DNA of 12,417 bases from Verrucomicrobiales bacterium. GTDB lineage: Bacteria; Verrucomicrobiota; Verrucomicrobiia; Limisphaerales; UBA9464. Shown here piece by piece: positions 7,769-12,417 of the stretch. The translations under genes and the position numbers were made by a program. The number at the start of each line of letters is the position of its first letter. The first letter of the stretch is position 1. The notes under the pieces were generated by a model. That model saw only the letters and a program-made list of their open reading frames with translations, ran no database searches and had not been told where the DNA came from. The stretch covers positions 1 to 12,417 of the forward strand of contig DLVS01000105.1 in NCBI GenBank assembly GCA_003445095.1, in the 5' to 3' direction.

Positions 7769-7794
7769 AACGGGCGGCTTCGGCCGTGTCCGTT
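7769..7794 (-). promoter_or_regulatory. Hairpin immediately after the pilin stop codon
   Basis: In the transcript, AACGG (starting at the last base of the VirB2-like stop codon) pairs with CCGTT at 7769-7773. Inside it CGGC pairs with GCCG around a CGAA tetraloop (7775-7786), leaving a small internal loop. No long U-run follows, only GTTTCC, so it is not a classical strong terminator. It lies in the only sizeable gap of the operon (7720-7793) and could stabilise the pilin mRNA 3' end or partly attenuate read-through to the VirB3-like gene. Confidence 0.45.
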
Positions 7795-8147
7795 CAGAAC
7801 GCGCCGATGCCCACCGAGCTGTTGTCGTCGATGCCAAAGATCTTGAAGAAGGCGAAGATGACCGCTGGCGCCGCGGCGATGATCGCGCCACCGATGATGG
7901 ACATCTTCCCCTGATCCACGTCGCCGCGGCGGATCGCGAAGCCGCCGGCGATGACGGCGGCGATGCCCAGGACGAACCCGAACATCATAATAACGGCAAG
8001 GCTGTTGCTGATGCCGGTCTTCAGGTCGGTCGAATCGAACGCCTGCGCGAAGCCGCGGATCGAGCTGAGCGCGAATGCCGCAGCGAGGAATCCGACCGTG
8101 CGGAGACGGCCGGCGGTCTGGGTGCTGAACTTGTGAGGGAGCTTCAT
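7794..8147 (-). CDS. VirB2/TrbC-like pilin precursor
   Basis: A 117-aa precursor with a long signal peptide (about 1-35, basic MKLPHKF start, hydrophobic FLAAAFALSS core, likely cleavage after FAQA). The mature part has two hydrophobic helices (about 48-73 and 83-103) separated by a short polar loop containing IRRGDVDQGK. This is the standard layout of VirB2/TrbC major pilins, which polymerise into the conjugative pilus. The open frame continues upstream to 8309, but the added residues are not pilin-like. The ATG at 8147 gives a proper signal peptide and is therefore chosen. No Shine-Dalgarno site is present; instead an A-rich leader precedes it. It is the first gene of the operon, divergent from the AAA+ ATPase gene. 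Pilins share little sequence, so the call rests on topology and position. Confidence 0.78.
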   Translation of the reverse strand: MKLPHKFSTQTAGRLRTVGFLAAAFALSSIRGFAQAFDSTDLKTGISNSLAVIMMFGFVLGIAAVIAGGFAIRRGDVDQGKMSIIGGAIIAAAPAVIFAFFKIFGIDDNSSVGIGAF

Positions 8148-8287
8148 GGCAATGGTGGTTTCGTTTTTGTTTTTTTGGACCCGCGGCACTTCCCGCCGAT
8201 CACGGGACAAGGACTTATCACCGAGCCCATCGCCGTAGATGTATGTGGTACACAAAACGCACTCCCGTCCGTGGTAAGGACACGGAC
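8148..8287. promoter_or_regulatory. Divergent intergenic region between the virB-like operon and the ATPase gene
   Basis: These 140 nt must hold the start signals for both divergent transcription units. On the operon side there is an A-rich leader (coding strand of 8158-8176, mostly A with isolated C and G) before the pilin ATG. This may recruit ribosomal protein S1 in place of a Shine-Dalgarno site. In the middle is a small dyad TGTG-GTA-CACA at 8244-8254, a possible operator half-site pair, and a weaker TCCCG/CGGGA inverted repeat near 8191-8207. I find no convincing sigma70-type -35/-10 pair on either strand. Confidence 0.5.
8267..8287 (+). promoter_or_regulatory. Hairpin displaying the ribosome-binding site of the AAA+ ATPase gene
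   Basis: GTCCGTG (8267-8273) and CACGGAC (8281-8287) form a perfect 7-bp inverted repeat. The 7-nt loop GTAAGGA contains the Shine-Dalgarno sequence AAGGA (8276-8280), 7 nt before the ATG at 8288. The ATG follows the stem directly. It could be an RNA structure that controls translation or a DNA operator; both are inference, but the repeat and its position are directly visible. Confidence 0.65.
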
Positions 8288-9196
8288 ATGACTCCTTCTT
8301 TGTCCTCATCCAAGCTGACCCAACTCCAGAATCTGGACGCCGTGCTGGCGCGAGAGATCCGGGGCCAGTCCCAAGTATTGCCGCGGATTACCTCGGTGAT
8401 TCGCCGTGGTGAACTCGGGCTTAGCCATCCGCTGCGGCCCCGCGGATCCTTCGCCCTGCTCGGCCCCACGGGCGTGGGCAAGACCGAGGTCGTCCTGGTG
8501 ACGACCCATCACATCTTCGGCCCCGACCGCCTCTTCCGCTTCGACATGTCCGAGTATCAGACGCAGGAATCCCTGGGCCTGTTGCTCGGAGCGAAACTGG
8601 GTGATGTGGGGTTCCTGGGTGCAATCCGTGAGCGCGCCGCGGAAGGCTCACTCCTCTTCGACGAGGCCGAGAAGGCGCACCCGCGCGTGCTCGACTTGCT
8701 CCTGCAATTGCTCGATGCCGCCCGCCTGACAGTCGCCACCGGCCAGACGCTCGACTTCAGCGGATTTTACGTGTGGCTCACCTCCAATATCGGCTCCGCC
8801 GAATTGATGAGCCTTCAGCACTCCAGCGAGGCGACCTTGGAACGTCACGTCCTGACCCGCGCGCAACAGTCGCTACGGCCAGAAATCTTCGCCCGGATCA
8901 ACGAGAAGCTCGTCTTCCACCGGCTCGCCTATGACCACCAGTTGGAGATCGCCGAGAAATTTCTGGCCCGGCAGATCGCTTTCCTGGGCGACCGCGGGCA
9001 CCGGCTCGAACTGCACCCCGACACTCTGCCCTTCCTCGTGCGAAAGGGATTCCACCCGAAGCTGGGCGCCCGGCCCATGCGGGACGCCGTTGAAAAACTT
9101 GTGGGTGATGCCGTCGCCGAGTGCCTCCTCAATGGCCGTCCCGCCTGCGGTACCCTCTGCGTGGACGAAGCACGCGACTGCCTCTTGGTGCGCTGA
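8288..9196 (+). CDS. Standalone AAA+ ATPase resembling the ClpB/ClpA second ring
   Basis: This 302-aa protein corresponds to one Hsp100 D2 module with its C-terminal small domain. Visible elements are Walker A GPTGVGKT (59-66), Walker B SLLFDEAEKAH (121-131), sensor 1 TSN (165-167), the arginine-finger region RPEIFARINE (197-206) and sensor 2 GARPMR (260-265). The D2 small-domain signature around LVFHRL is also present. ClpB-D2 members usually carry GYVG in the pore loop; here the aligned residues are GDVG (105-108) and the loop is a few residues shorter. There is no ClpA-type N-domain, first ring or middle domain. The start at 8288 is fixed by AAGGA at 7-nt spacing; an upstream in-frame ATG at 8243 has no site. 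It is divergent from the virB-like operon, which suggests a role in assembly, remodelling or regulation of that apparatus. Confidence 0.92.
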   Translation: MTPSLSSSKLTQLQNLDAVLAREIRGQSQVLPRITSVIRRGELGLSHPLRPRGSFALLGPTGVGKTEVVLVTTHHIFGPDRLFRFDMSEYQTQESLGLLLGAKLGDVGFLGAIRERAAEGSLLFDEAEKAHPRVLDLLLQLLDAARLTVATGQTLDFSGFYVWLTSNIGSAELMSLQHSSEATLERHVLTRAQQSLRPEIFARINEKLVFHRLAYDHQLEIAEKFLARQIAFLGDRGHRLELHPDTLPFLVRKGFHPKLGARPMRDAVEKLVGDAVAECLLNGRPACGTLCVDEARDCLLVR

Positions 9197-9197
9197 C

Positions 9198-10031
9198 TTA
9201 CTCTAATGCCAGGGCGAGATGCATTTCGCCCAAGTCGCTCTCGGGCAAGAAGGCCCCAAGGTCCTTTTCCTTGAGGATTCGGCAGACCTTCCGAATGCGC
9301 CCGCGAACGGCTTTGAGTCTAGGCAATCGGACCAGCAGCCAATCCGCGAACTCCTTGCCCTTTCGGTCGCGGTAAATCCCCGGAACCGCAACTTCGAGGG
9401 CGCCGGCTTCGTAAAGCGAGGTCACCAGCATGAGCGCTGCTTTAGCCGAAGGAAACCGCCCCAGCGACGGACCTGATCTGGACTTTGCCAGTCCGCCCAG
9501 CCAACTCCGAGCCTCCACCGGACTGCCTTTCTCCAGCAATCCACCGACAAAGACCTCGTGAACATGGCGCTCTGTCGCCCGGGACGGGCGCCGAGGCGCG
9601 ATGACCGAATCTCCAGGCTGCGGCAGCGTCAGATCTTTCGCCGCCACCCGTGCGTAGTGACTTCTGGAAACCAGTCTGCCGCGCAGAAAGTGGCGTTCGG
9701 AGAGCAGTATCCCATCCCGGAGCCAGATCCGGTTCTGCCCGCAGAACTTCCCCGCCACTGTCGAAACTTCCAACTTGATCTGTCCATTGTCGTGCCACTC
9801 TCGTTGGACGCCTGTCCCACGATCCATGGTGAACGCCCCCAGGAGTTTTCCCGACTCATCCCACTGCCGGCAAACCCCGTGCAATCGACCGTTGAAGTAG
9901 GGCTCCTCAGACGCCGCCACACCGTTTCGGTGCCATGTTTGGACAAGCCCATGCCGAAGTCCGTCCAAAAGCGGAACACGCTCCCGCATCTGCCCATTGC
10001 GGAACCGCGAGACCTGGATGGTCTTTTTCAT
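9198..10031 (-). CDS. MORN-repeat (YwqK-like) protein with an unassigned C-terminal domain
   Basis: The 277-aa protein begins without a signal peptide. Residues about 10-120 contain four to five degenerate MORN/YwqK-type repeats of roughly 22-24 residues, with recurring dG..hG...Wh.nG patterns (for example DGLRHGLVQTWHRNG, FNGRLHGVCRQWDESG, VQREWHDNGQIKLE). A basic, proline-containing linker (about 130-150) leads to a second domain (about 150-277) with AALMLVTSLYEAGALEVAVP and a DLGEMHLALALE end. I do not recognise this domain as a named family. Homologues of the repeats are often annotated as antitoxin-like, but that label is weak evidence of function. A strong Shine-Dalgarno site precedes the ATG. 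It is convergent with the AAA+ gene, one base separating the stop codons. No adjacent toxin candidate is visible. Confidence 0.88.
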   Translation of the reverse strand: MKKTIQVSRFRNGQMRERVPLLDGLRHGLVQTWHRNGVAASEEPYFNGRLHGVCRQWDESGKLLGAFTMDRGTGVQREWHDNGQIKLEVSTVAGKFCGQNRIWLRDGILLSERHFLRGRLVSRSHYARVAAKDLTLPQPGDSVIAPRRPSRATERHVHEVFVGGLLEKGSPVEARSWLGGLAKSRSGPSLGRFPSAKAALMLVTSLYEAGALEVAVPGIYRDRKGKEFADWLLVRLPRLKAVRGRIRKVCRILKEKDLGAFLPESDLGEMHLALALE

Positions 10032-10039
10032 AGAACCTC

Positions 10040-10045
10040 ACCTCC
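10040..10045 (-). promoter_or_regulatory. Strong Shine-Dalgarno site of the MORN gene
   Basis: GGAGGT on the coding strand lies 8 nt before the ATG at 10031, with a second GAGG (10036-10039) closer in. It fixes the start and is the strongest ribosome-binding site in the window, in contrast to the mostly site-less virB-like genes. Confidence 0.8.
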
Positions 10046-10193
10046 TCATTGCCACCGCAATCTGACGATGGCGTTTCAGAATCACTATTCTTGGGGTCTA
10101 TTCACGAAACGGACTGGGTGTACCGTCTCAAAAAGCCGAAGGCGCGGACCCAACGCACCCCCACGAGAGGCACCGCGAAGCGCCTTTGAAAGA

Positions 10194-10227
10194 AGCACGC
10201 CGAGCCGCGCCCGATGGGGCGCGTGCT
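10194..10227. repeat. Inverted repeat AGCACGC/GCGTGCT
   Basis: Perfect 7-bp arms at 10194-10200 and 10221-10227 enclose 20 nt that contain a further GCCC/GGGC pairing around GATG. In this GC-rich context a short hairpin can occur by chance, so the support is modest. Confidence 0.35.
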
Positions 10228-10325
10228 CCGGCGGTTCCTTCGTCCACTGGCAAAATTCGCGGTTTTCTCGTGGGACCGAACCGATGCAGGCAAAATTTGT
10301 GGTCGAATTGCTACGTCATTCGTTG

Positions 10326-10345
10326 ACGGCGAACATCGTCGCCGT
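10326..10345. repeat. Perfect 7-bp hairpin ACGGCGA/TCGCCGT
   Basis: Arms at 10326-10332 and 10339-10345 flank the 6-nt loop ACATCG. No T-run follows on either strand, so it does not look like an intrinsic terminator. Confidence 0.4.
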
Positions 10346-10556
10346 GATTTCCTCTACCCGATTTGGCTCCTCCGGGCAATGCCGGCGTCGGCAAGCTAGG
10401 CCGCCACATCGCTCGCAAGTCTCTGGTTTCCTGTCGTGACTCCGTTATCCCGGCCTTTGCGTAGCCCATCCTGCTGCTGACTGCCGGTTACCGCACAAAG
10501 TTTTCCATCGTCGCACCGCGACAATTCCCCGCGTGAAATCCTAAAGGCAGGCTCCG

Positions 10557-10643
10557 GGCGGAGGCGGAATGCTCAAGCGAGGAACGGAAGCGGCGAGCGT
10601 TTGTCGAGGCGACCCGTAGTTCCTTGAACGTTCCGCCCCCGCC
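10557..10643. repeat. 87-nt imperfect palindrome with long arms
   Basis: GGCGGAGGCGGAA at 10557-10569 pairs with TTCCGCCCCCGCC at 10631-10643 (12 of 13). The stem continues inward with TGCTCAAG against CTTGAACG (one G-U pair and one mismatch), then, past a 4-nt bulge, with GAAC against GTTC. The 33-nt apical part holds a further GTCG-AGG-CGAC hairpin at 10603-10613. Such a long stem is unlikely by chance and suggests a structured RNA, a REP-like dispersed palindrome, or the remnant of a small non-autonomous mobile element. No flanking target duplication is evident. Confidence 0.6.
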
Positions 10644-10708
10644 ACACAATCGCCGGCCGGATTCACGCGCTGTGATGCCCAATATTCAAAAGGTCTCCGG
10701 ACCATCCA

Positions 10709-10757
10709 ATCAAATGCCGTTCCGAATGGTGAGTTCGCCATCCGCCGATGATTTGAT
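10709..10757 (-). terminator. Possible structure downstream of the helicase gene
   Basis: ATCAAAT (10709-10715) and ATTTGAT (10751-10757) form a perfect 7-bp inverted repeat enclosing a small ATGG/CCAT hairpin (10726-10741). It lies 20-68 nt beyond the helicase stop codon on the minus strand. There is no clear U-run after it, so it may protect the transcript end or be fortuitous. Confidence 0.25.
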
Positions 10758-10776
10758 GGCCCCAGCACAGTGCCCC

Positions 10777-12417
10777 TCAACCAAGATCGTCGACCTCCCA
10801 AAGGTTACCGGCGATGGCGCTCAGGTAGGAATCAAACCGTTGTCTGTGGACTGCGAAACAAAGCAAGTGGGTCGGCCGAGAAAACCCCACATAGACCATT
10901 TTCGCCGATTGCTGAACGCGAACCGCGGGGGCATTCAAAGGTTGCCCAAGAAACTGTGGCGCAAGGCGCTGAGATTCGTAAGACTTTGAAGCGGCACCTT
11001 TCCCGTCGGCGTAATATGCGGATTCTAAATAGAGGGTCGCCGTGTGGGTTTGCCCTTTGACGGCATGCACGCTGGCGAGCTCGATATCGAATCCGTGGAG
11101 ACAGATCGTATTTCCCGTGGACATCGCTGGGGTAGCCTGCGCGGCAGCTGGTGTCGACACGTAGTCGGTGGCCTTGCCCAGGGATTCGTCGAACTGCGAT
11201 AGGAATTCCGGGACTTGATCACGGATTTCAGCGATTGCCGCGTCCGTCTTTCCGTTGGAGGCAGCCACGGCCCAGCGCAGTCGGAGAAGGCGGAACTTGC
11301 CGTCGTAGGAGGGGTGGTTCTCGCGGAGATGATTGAGGAGCGAGACCCGCGTGAACTGGGTATTGAAAACCGGATTGCGGACGCCTTGGAGTCGGAGGAT
11401 GCGCACGAAGGCGCCCAACATACCCGCCTCGCGGGTTCGCATGGGTGATGCAGGTTGAAAGCAATCACGCAGGGCTGCTTCTAGGCACGGGTGCTCGATG
11501 CGGCCAATGCCGGGGGCGCGGACAAATTGCGGGCAGAAGTTGATGAGCCGGAGTTTTCCTTGGCTGGTTTCGGCGTCGTTCCAAGTGGTATTCCACGCGA
11601 TGGCGCGGAACTTCGAATGCTCGTTACAGGGAATACGGCCAGCGTCGATCTCGACGCGGAGGATCTCCGAGAAGCGGGTCAGAACCGTTTGGACGGTTCC
11701 GTCCTGATAGAGCAGCATCCGCGGCCTTAAGGTCGCGGAGTTCGTGCCCTCGATCTTCAGACCGGGTGTGTGGAGGGCGAAGCCGGACACCACGGCGGCC
11801 GTGGCCGGAGAGAGCCGCAGGCTCTTAGTCAGGGTCAACGACGGAGTGCGAGCGGCCCAATGGTCGTCGACGCCAGTCTCACGTTCGCCGTGGATCGCTT
11901 GGTTGCGATCACCGATTCGCTGGTAGGCACAGGCGGGATCGAAGAAAAGGCGTTCCAGCAGATCGTGCTGGCGCAGGTTCATGTCCTGCATCTCGTCCAC
12001 AAACACCAAGGGAAACCGACAGCGGAGAATGCCGGCAATGCGCGGCACCAGTTCGAGGTAACGCTCGGCCAGCATGTAGGCGTCGTCGAAACAGAGGAAG
12101 CCATCGCTCATGATCTGCAACTTAAACTTGAAGAGCCAGGCAGCGACACGACCGGTTTCCTCGGGCGTCCAGCCGGTGCCATTGCCGGGCTTCTTGACCA
12201 CGATTGGATCTCCGGTGCGGCGGCTGATCACCGTCAACTGGCCGTCGCGAGAGGCTAGACGAAGATCGGTTGATGACTCTGTCGCTAAAAGAAACCGCCT
12301 TGCGTTCTTGTTTTCCTGCGTCGTGAAGTCACTGAACCAGCACTTCATGAATCCCTCGGCGCGCTCGTTGTGTAGGTCGTCGTGGATGCGCACCGGACGG
12401 TGGCGGTAGTGACTGAT
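10777..12417 (-). CDS. UvrD/PcrA/GajB-like superfamily 1 DNA helicase, N-terminus beyond window
   Basis: The frame is open to the right edge (ISHYRHRPV precedes a GTG at 12393), so the visible 546 residues are the C-terminal part. Walker A (motif I) and the Q motif lie outside. Visible motifs, numbered from that GTG, are motif II FVDEMQD (131-137), motif III QRIGDRNQAIHG (158-169), motif IV-like LTKSLRLSP (188-196), motif V SVHAVKGQTH (441-450) and motif VI VYVGFSRPTHLLCFAVHR (500-517). This is a 3'-5' SF1A DNA helicase/ATPase. The VHxxKG-TH motif V and YVGFSRPTH motif VI resemble, from memory, stand-alone UvrD-like proteins often found beside OLD-family nucleases, such as Gabija GajB, rather than housekeeping UvrD. 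Whether such a partner exists upstream cannot be seen. Confidence 0.9.
   Translation of the reverse strand: MSHYRHRPVRIHDDLHNERAEGFMKCWFSDFTTQENKNARRFLLATESSTDLRLASRDGQLTVISRRTGDPIVVKKPGNGTGWTPEETGRVAAWLFKFKLQIMSDGFLCFDDAYMLAERYLELVPRIAGILRCRFPLVFVDEMQDMNLRQHDLLERLFFDPACAYQRIGDRNQAIHGERETGVDDHWAARTPSLTLTKSLRLSPATAAVVSGFALHTPGLKIEGTNSATLRPRMLLYQDGTVQTVLTRFSEILRVEIDAGRIPCNEHSKFRAIAWNTTWNDAETSQGKLRLINFCPQFVRAPGIGRIEHPCLEAALRDCFQPASPMRTREAGMLGAFVRILRLQGVRNPVFNTQFTRVSLLNHLRENHPSYDGKFRLLRLRWAVAASNGKTDAAIAEIRDQVPEFLSQFDESLGKATDYVSTPAAAQATPAMSTGNTICLHGFDIELASVHAVKGQTHTATLYLESAYYADGKGAASKSYESQRLAPQFLGQPLNAPAVRVQQSAKMVYVGFSRPTHLLCFAVHRQRFDSYLSAIAGNLWEVDDLG

Larger units (their letters stand above)
10032..10776. 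other. 745-nt region without a convincing gene, rich in inverted repeats
   Basis: Short open frames exist on both strands but none has a ribosome-binding site with a plausible protein composition or recognisable motif. I see no tRNA, rRNA or CRISPR repeat. The region holds several inverted repeats listed separately, and smaller ones: AGAAT/ATTCT at 10078-10091 upstream of the MORN gene, TGCCG/CGGCA at 10380-10393 and GTCGC/GCGAC at 10510-10522. The density of dyads suggests non-coding structured sequence, remnants of a mobile element, or a dispersed repeat, rather than a lost gene. Confidence 0.55.

Noticed and set aside
8243..8287. Upstream ATG (8243) as start of the AAA+ ATPase
   Set aside because: It has no Shine-Dalgarno site, while the ATG at 8288 has AAGGA at 7-nt spacing and begins the normal domain boundary.
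8148..8309. N-terminal extension of the pilin frame up to 8309
   Set aside because: The extra 54 residues are polar and Cys-containing, would bury the signal peptide, and would overlap the ATPase start region; the ATG at 8147 gives a normal pilin precursor.
9198..10031. Calling the MORN protein an antitoxin with the ATPase as its toxin
   Set aside because: The genes are convergent rather than co-operonic, the ATPase is not toxin-like, and the antitoxin label on MORN/YwqK proteins is only an annotation habit.
10102..10293. Minus-strand 63-codon frame in the gene-free stretch
   Set aside because: It would need a TTG start, has no Shine-Dalgarno site and spans a hairpin; composition is very Arg-rich.
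9558..10439. Plus-strand open frame of 293 codons running from inside the MORN gene into the gene-free stretch
   Set aside because: Its first half is antisense to the MORN gene and the rest is Arg/Ser/Pro-rich without motifs.
10709..10757. Strong intrinsic terminator for the helicase gene
   Set aside because: The 7-bp dyad has a 35-nt loop and no following U-run, so it is kept only as a low-confidence structure.
10032..10776. tRNA gene or attachment site in the gene-free stretch
   Set aside because: I found no T-loop GGTTCGA-type motif with a cloverleaf-compatible context and no direct-repeat pair flanking the region.
10541..10801. Minus-strand 86-codon frame overlapping the helicase end and the palindrome
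   Set aside because: No ribosome-binding site or motif, overlaps the helicase 3' end and covers the left arm of the inverted repeat.

Overview
This 12.4-kb, GC-rich window looks like part of a mobile or accessory region from a bacterium of the Planctomycetes/Verrucomicrobia/Chlamydiae group, most likely Verrucomicrobiota. That placement is inference: it rests on the style of the divergent VirB-like proteins, the MORN-repeat protein and the patchy use of Shine-Dalgarno sites. No rRNA, tRNA or taxonomic marker gene is present to confirm it.

Left block (1-8147, all minus strand): a compact gene cluster for a type IV secretion/conjugation apparatus. Read in its transcription direction, from high to low coordinates, it encodes a VirB2-like pilin, a VirB3-like membrane protein, a small helical protein of unknown function, the VirB4 ATPase, a lipoprotein, a VirB5/TrbJ-like periplasmic protein, a VirB6/TrbL-like polytopic channel protein, a VirB8/TrbF-like protein, a VirB9/TrbG-like protein and the start of VirB10/TrbI, which runs off the left edge. 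Apart from a 74-nt gap after the pilin gene, neighbours overlap or lie within 9 nt of each other, as in one operon. The order matches the classical virB order. VirB1, VirB11, the VirD4 coupling protein and a relaxase are not in the window; they may lie beyond the left edge.

Centre (8148-10031): a 140-nt divergent intergenic region separates the virB-like operon from a plus-strand gene for a standalone AAA+ ATPase. This ATPase resembles the second ring of ClpB/ClpA but lacks the usual pore-loop tyrosine. Its ribosome-binding site sits in the loop of a perfect 7-bp hairpin that touches the ATG. It converges, with one base between stop codons, on a minus-strand MORN-repeat (YwqK-like) protein that has a separate C-terminal domain.

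Right block (10032-12417): about 745 nt without a convincing gene, containing several inverted repeats, the largest an 87-nt imperfect palindrome. It is followed by a minus-strand UvrD/PcrA/GajB-like superfamily 1 helicase whose N-terminus, including Walker A, lies beyond the right edge.

Together this suggests a T4SS-bearing integrative element or plasmid-like island with an Hsp100-like accessory ATPase and, on its flank, a helicase that may belong to a DNA-repair or phage-defence module. The most original observations are the ATPase with its altered pore loop and hairpin-embedded ribosome-binding site, the hairpin directly after the pilin gene, and the large palindrome at 10557-10643.
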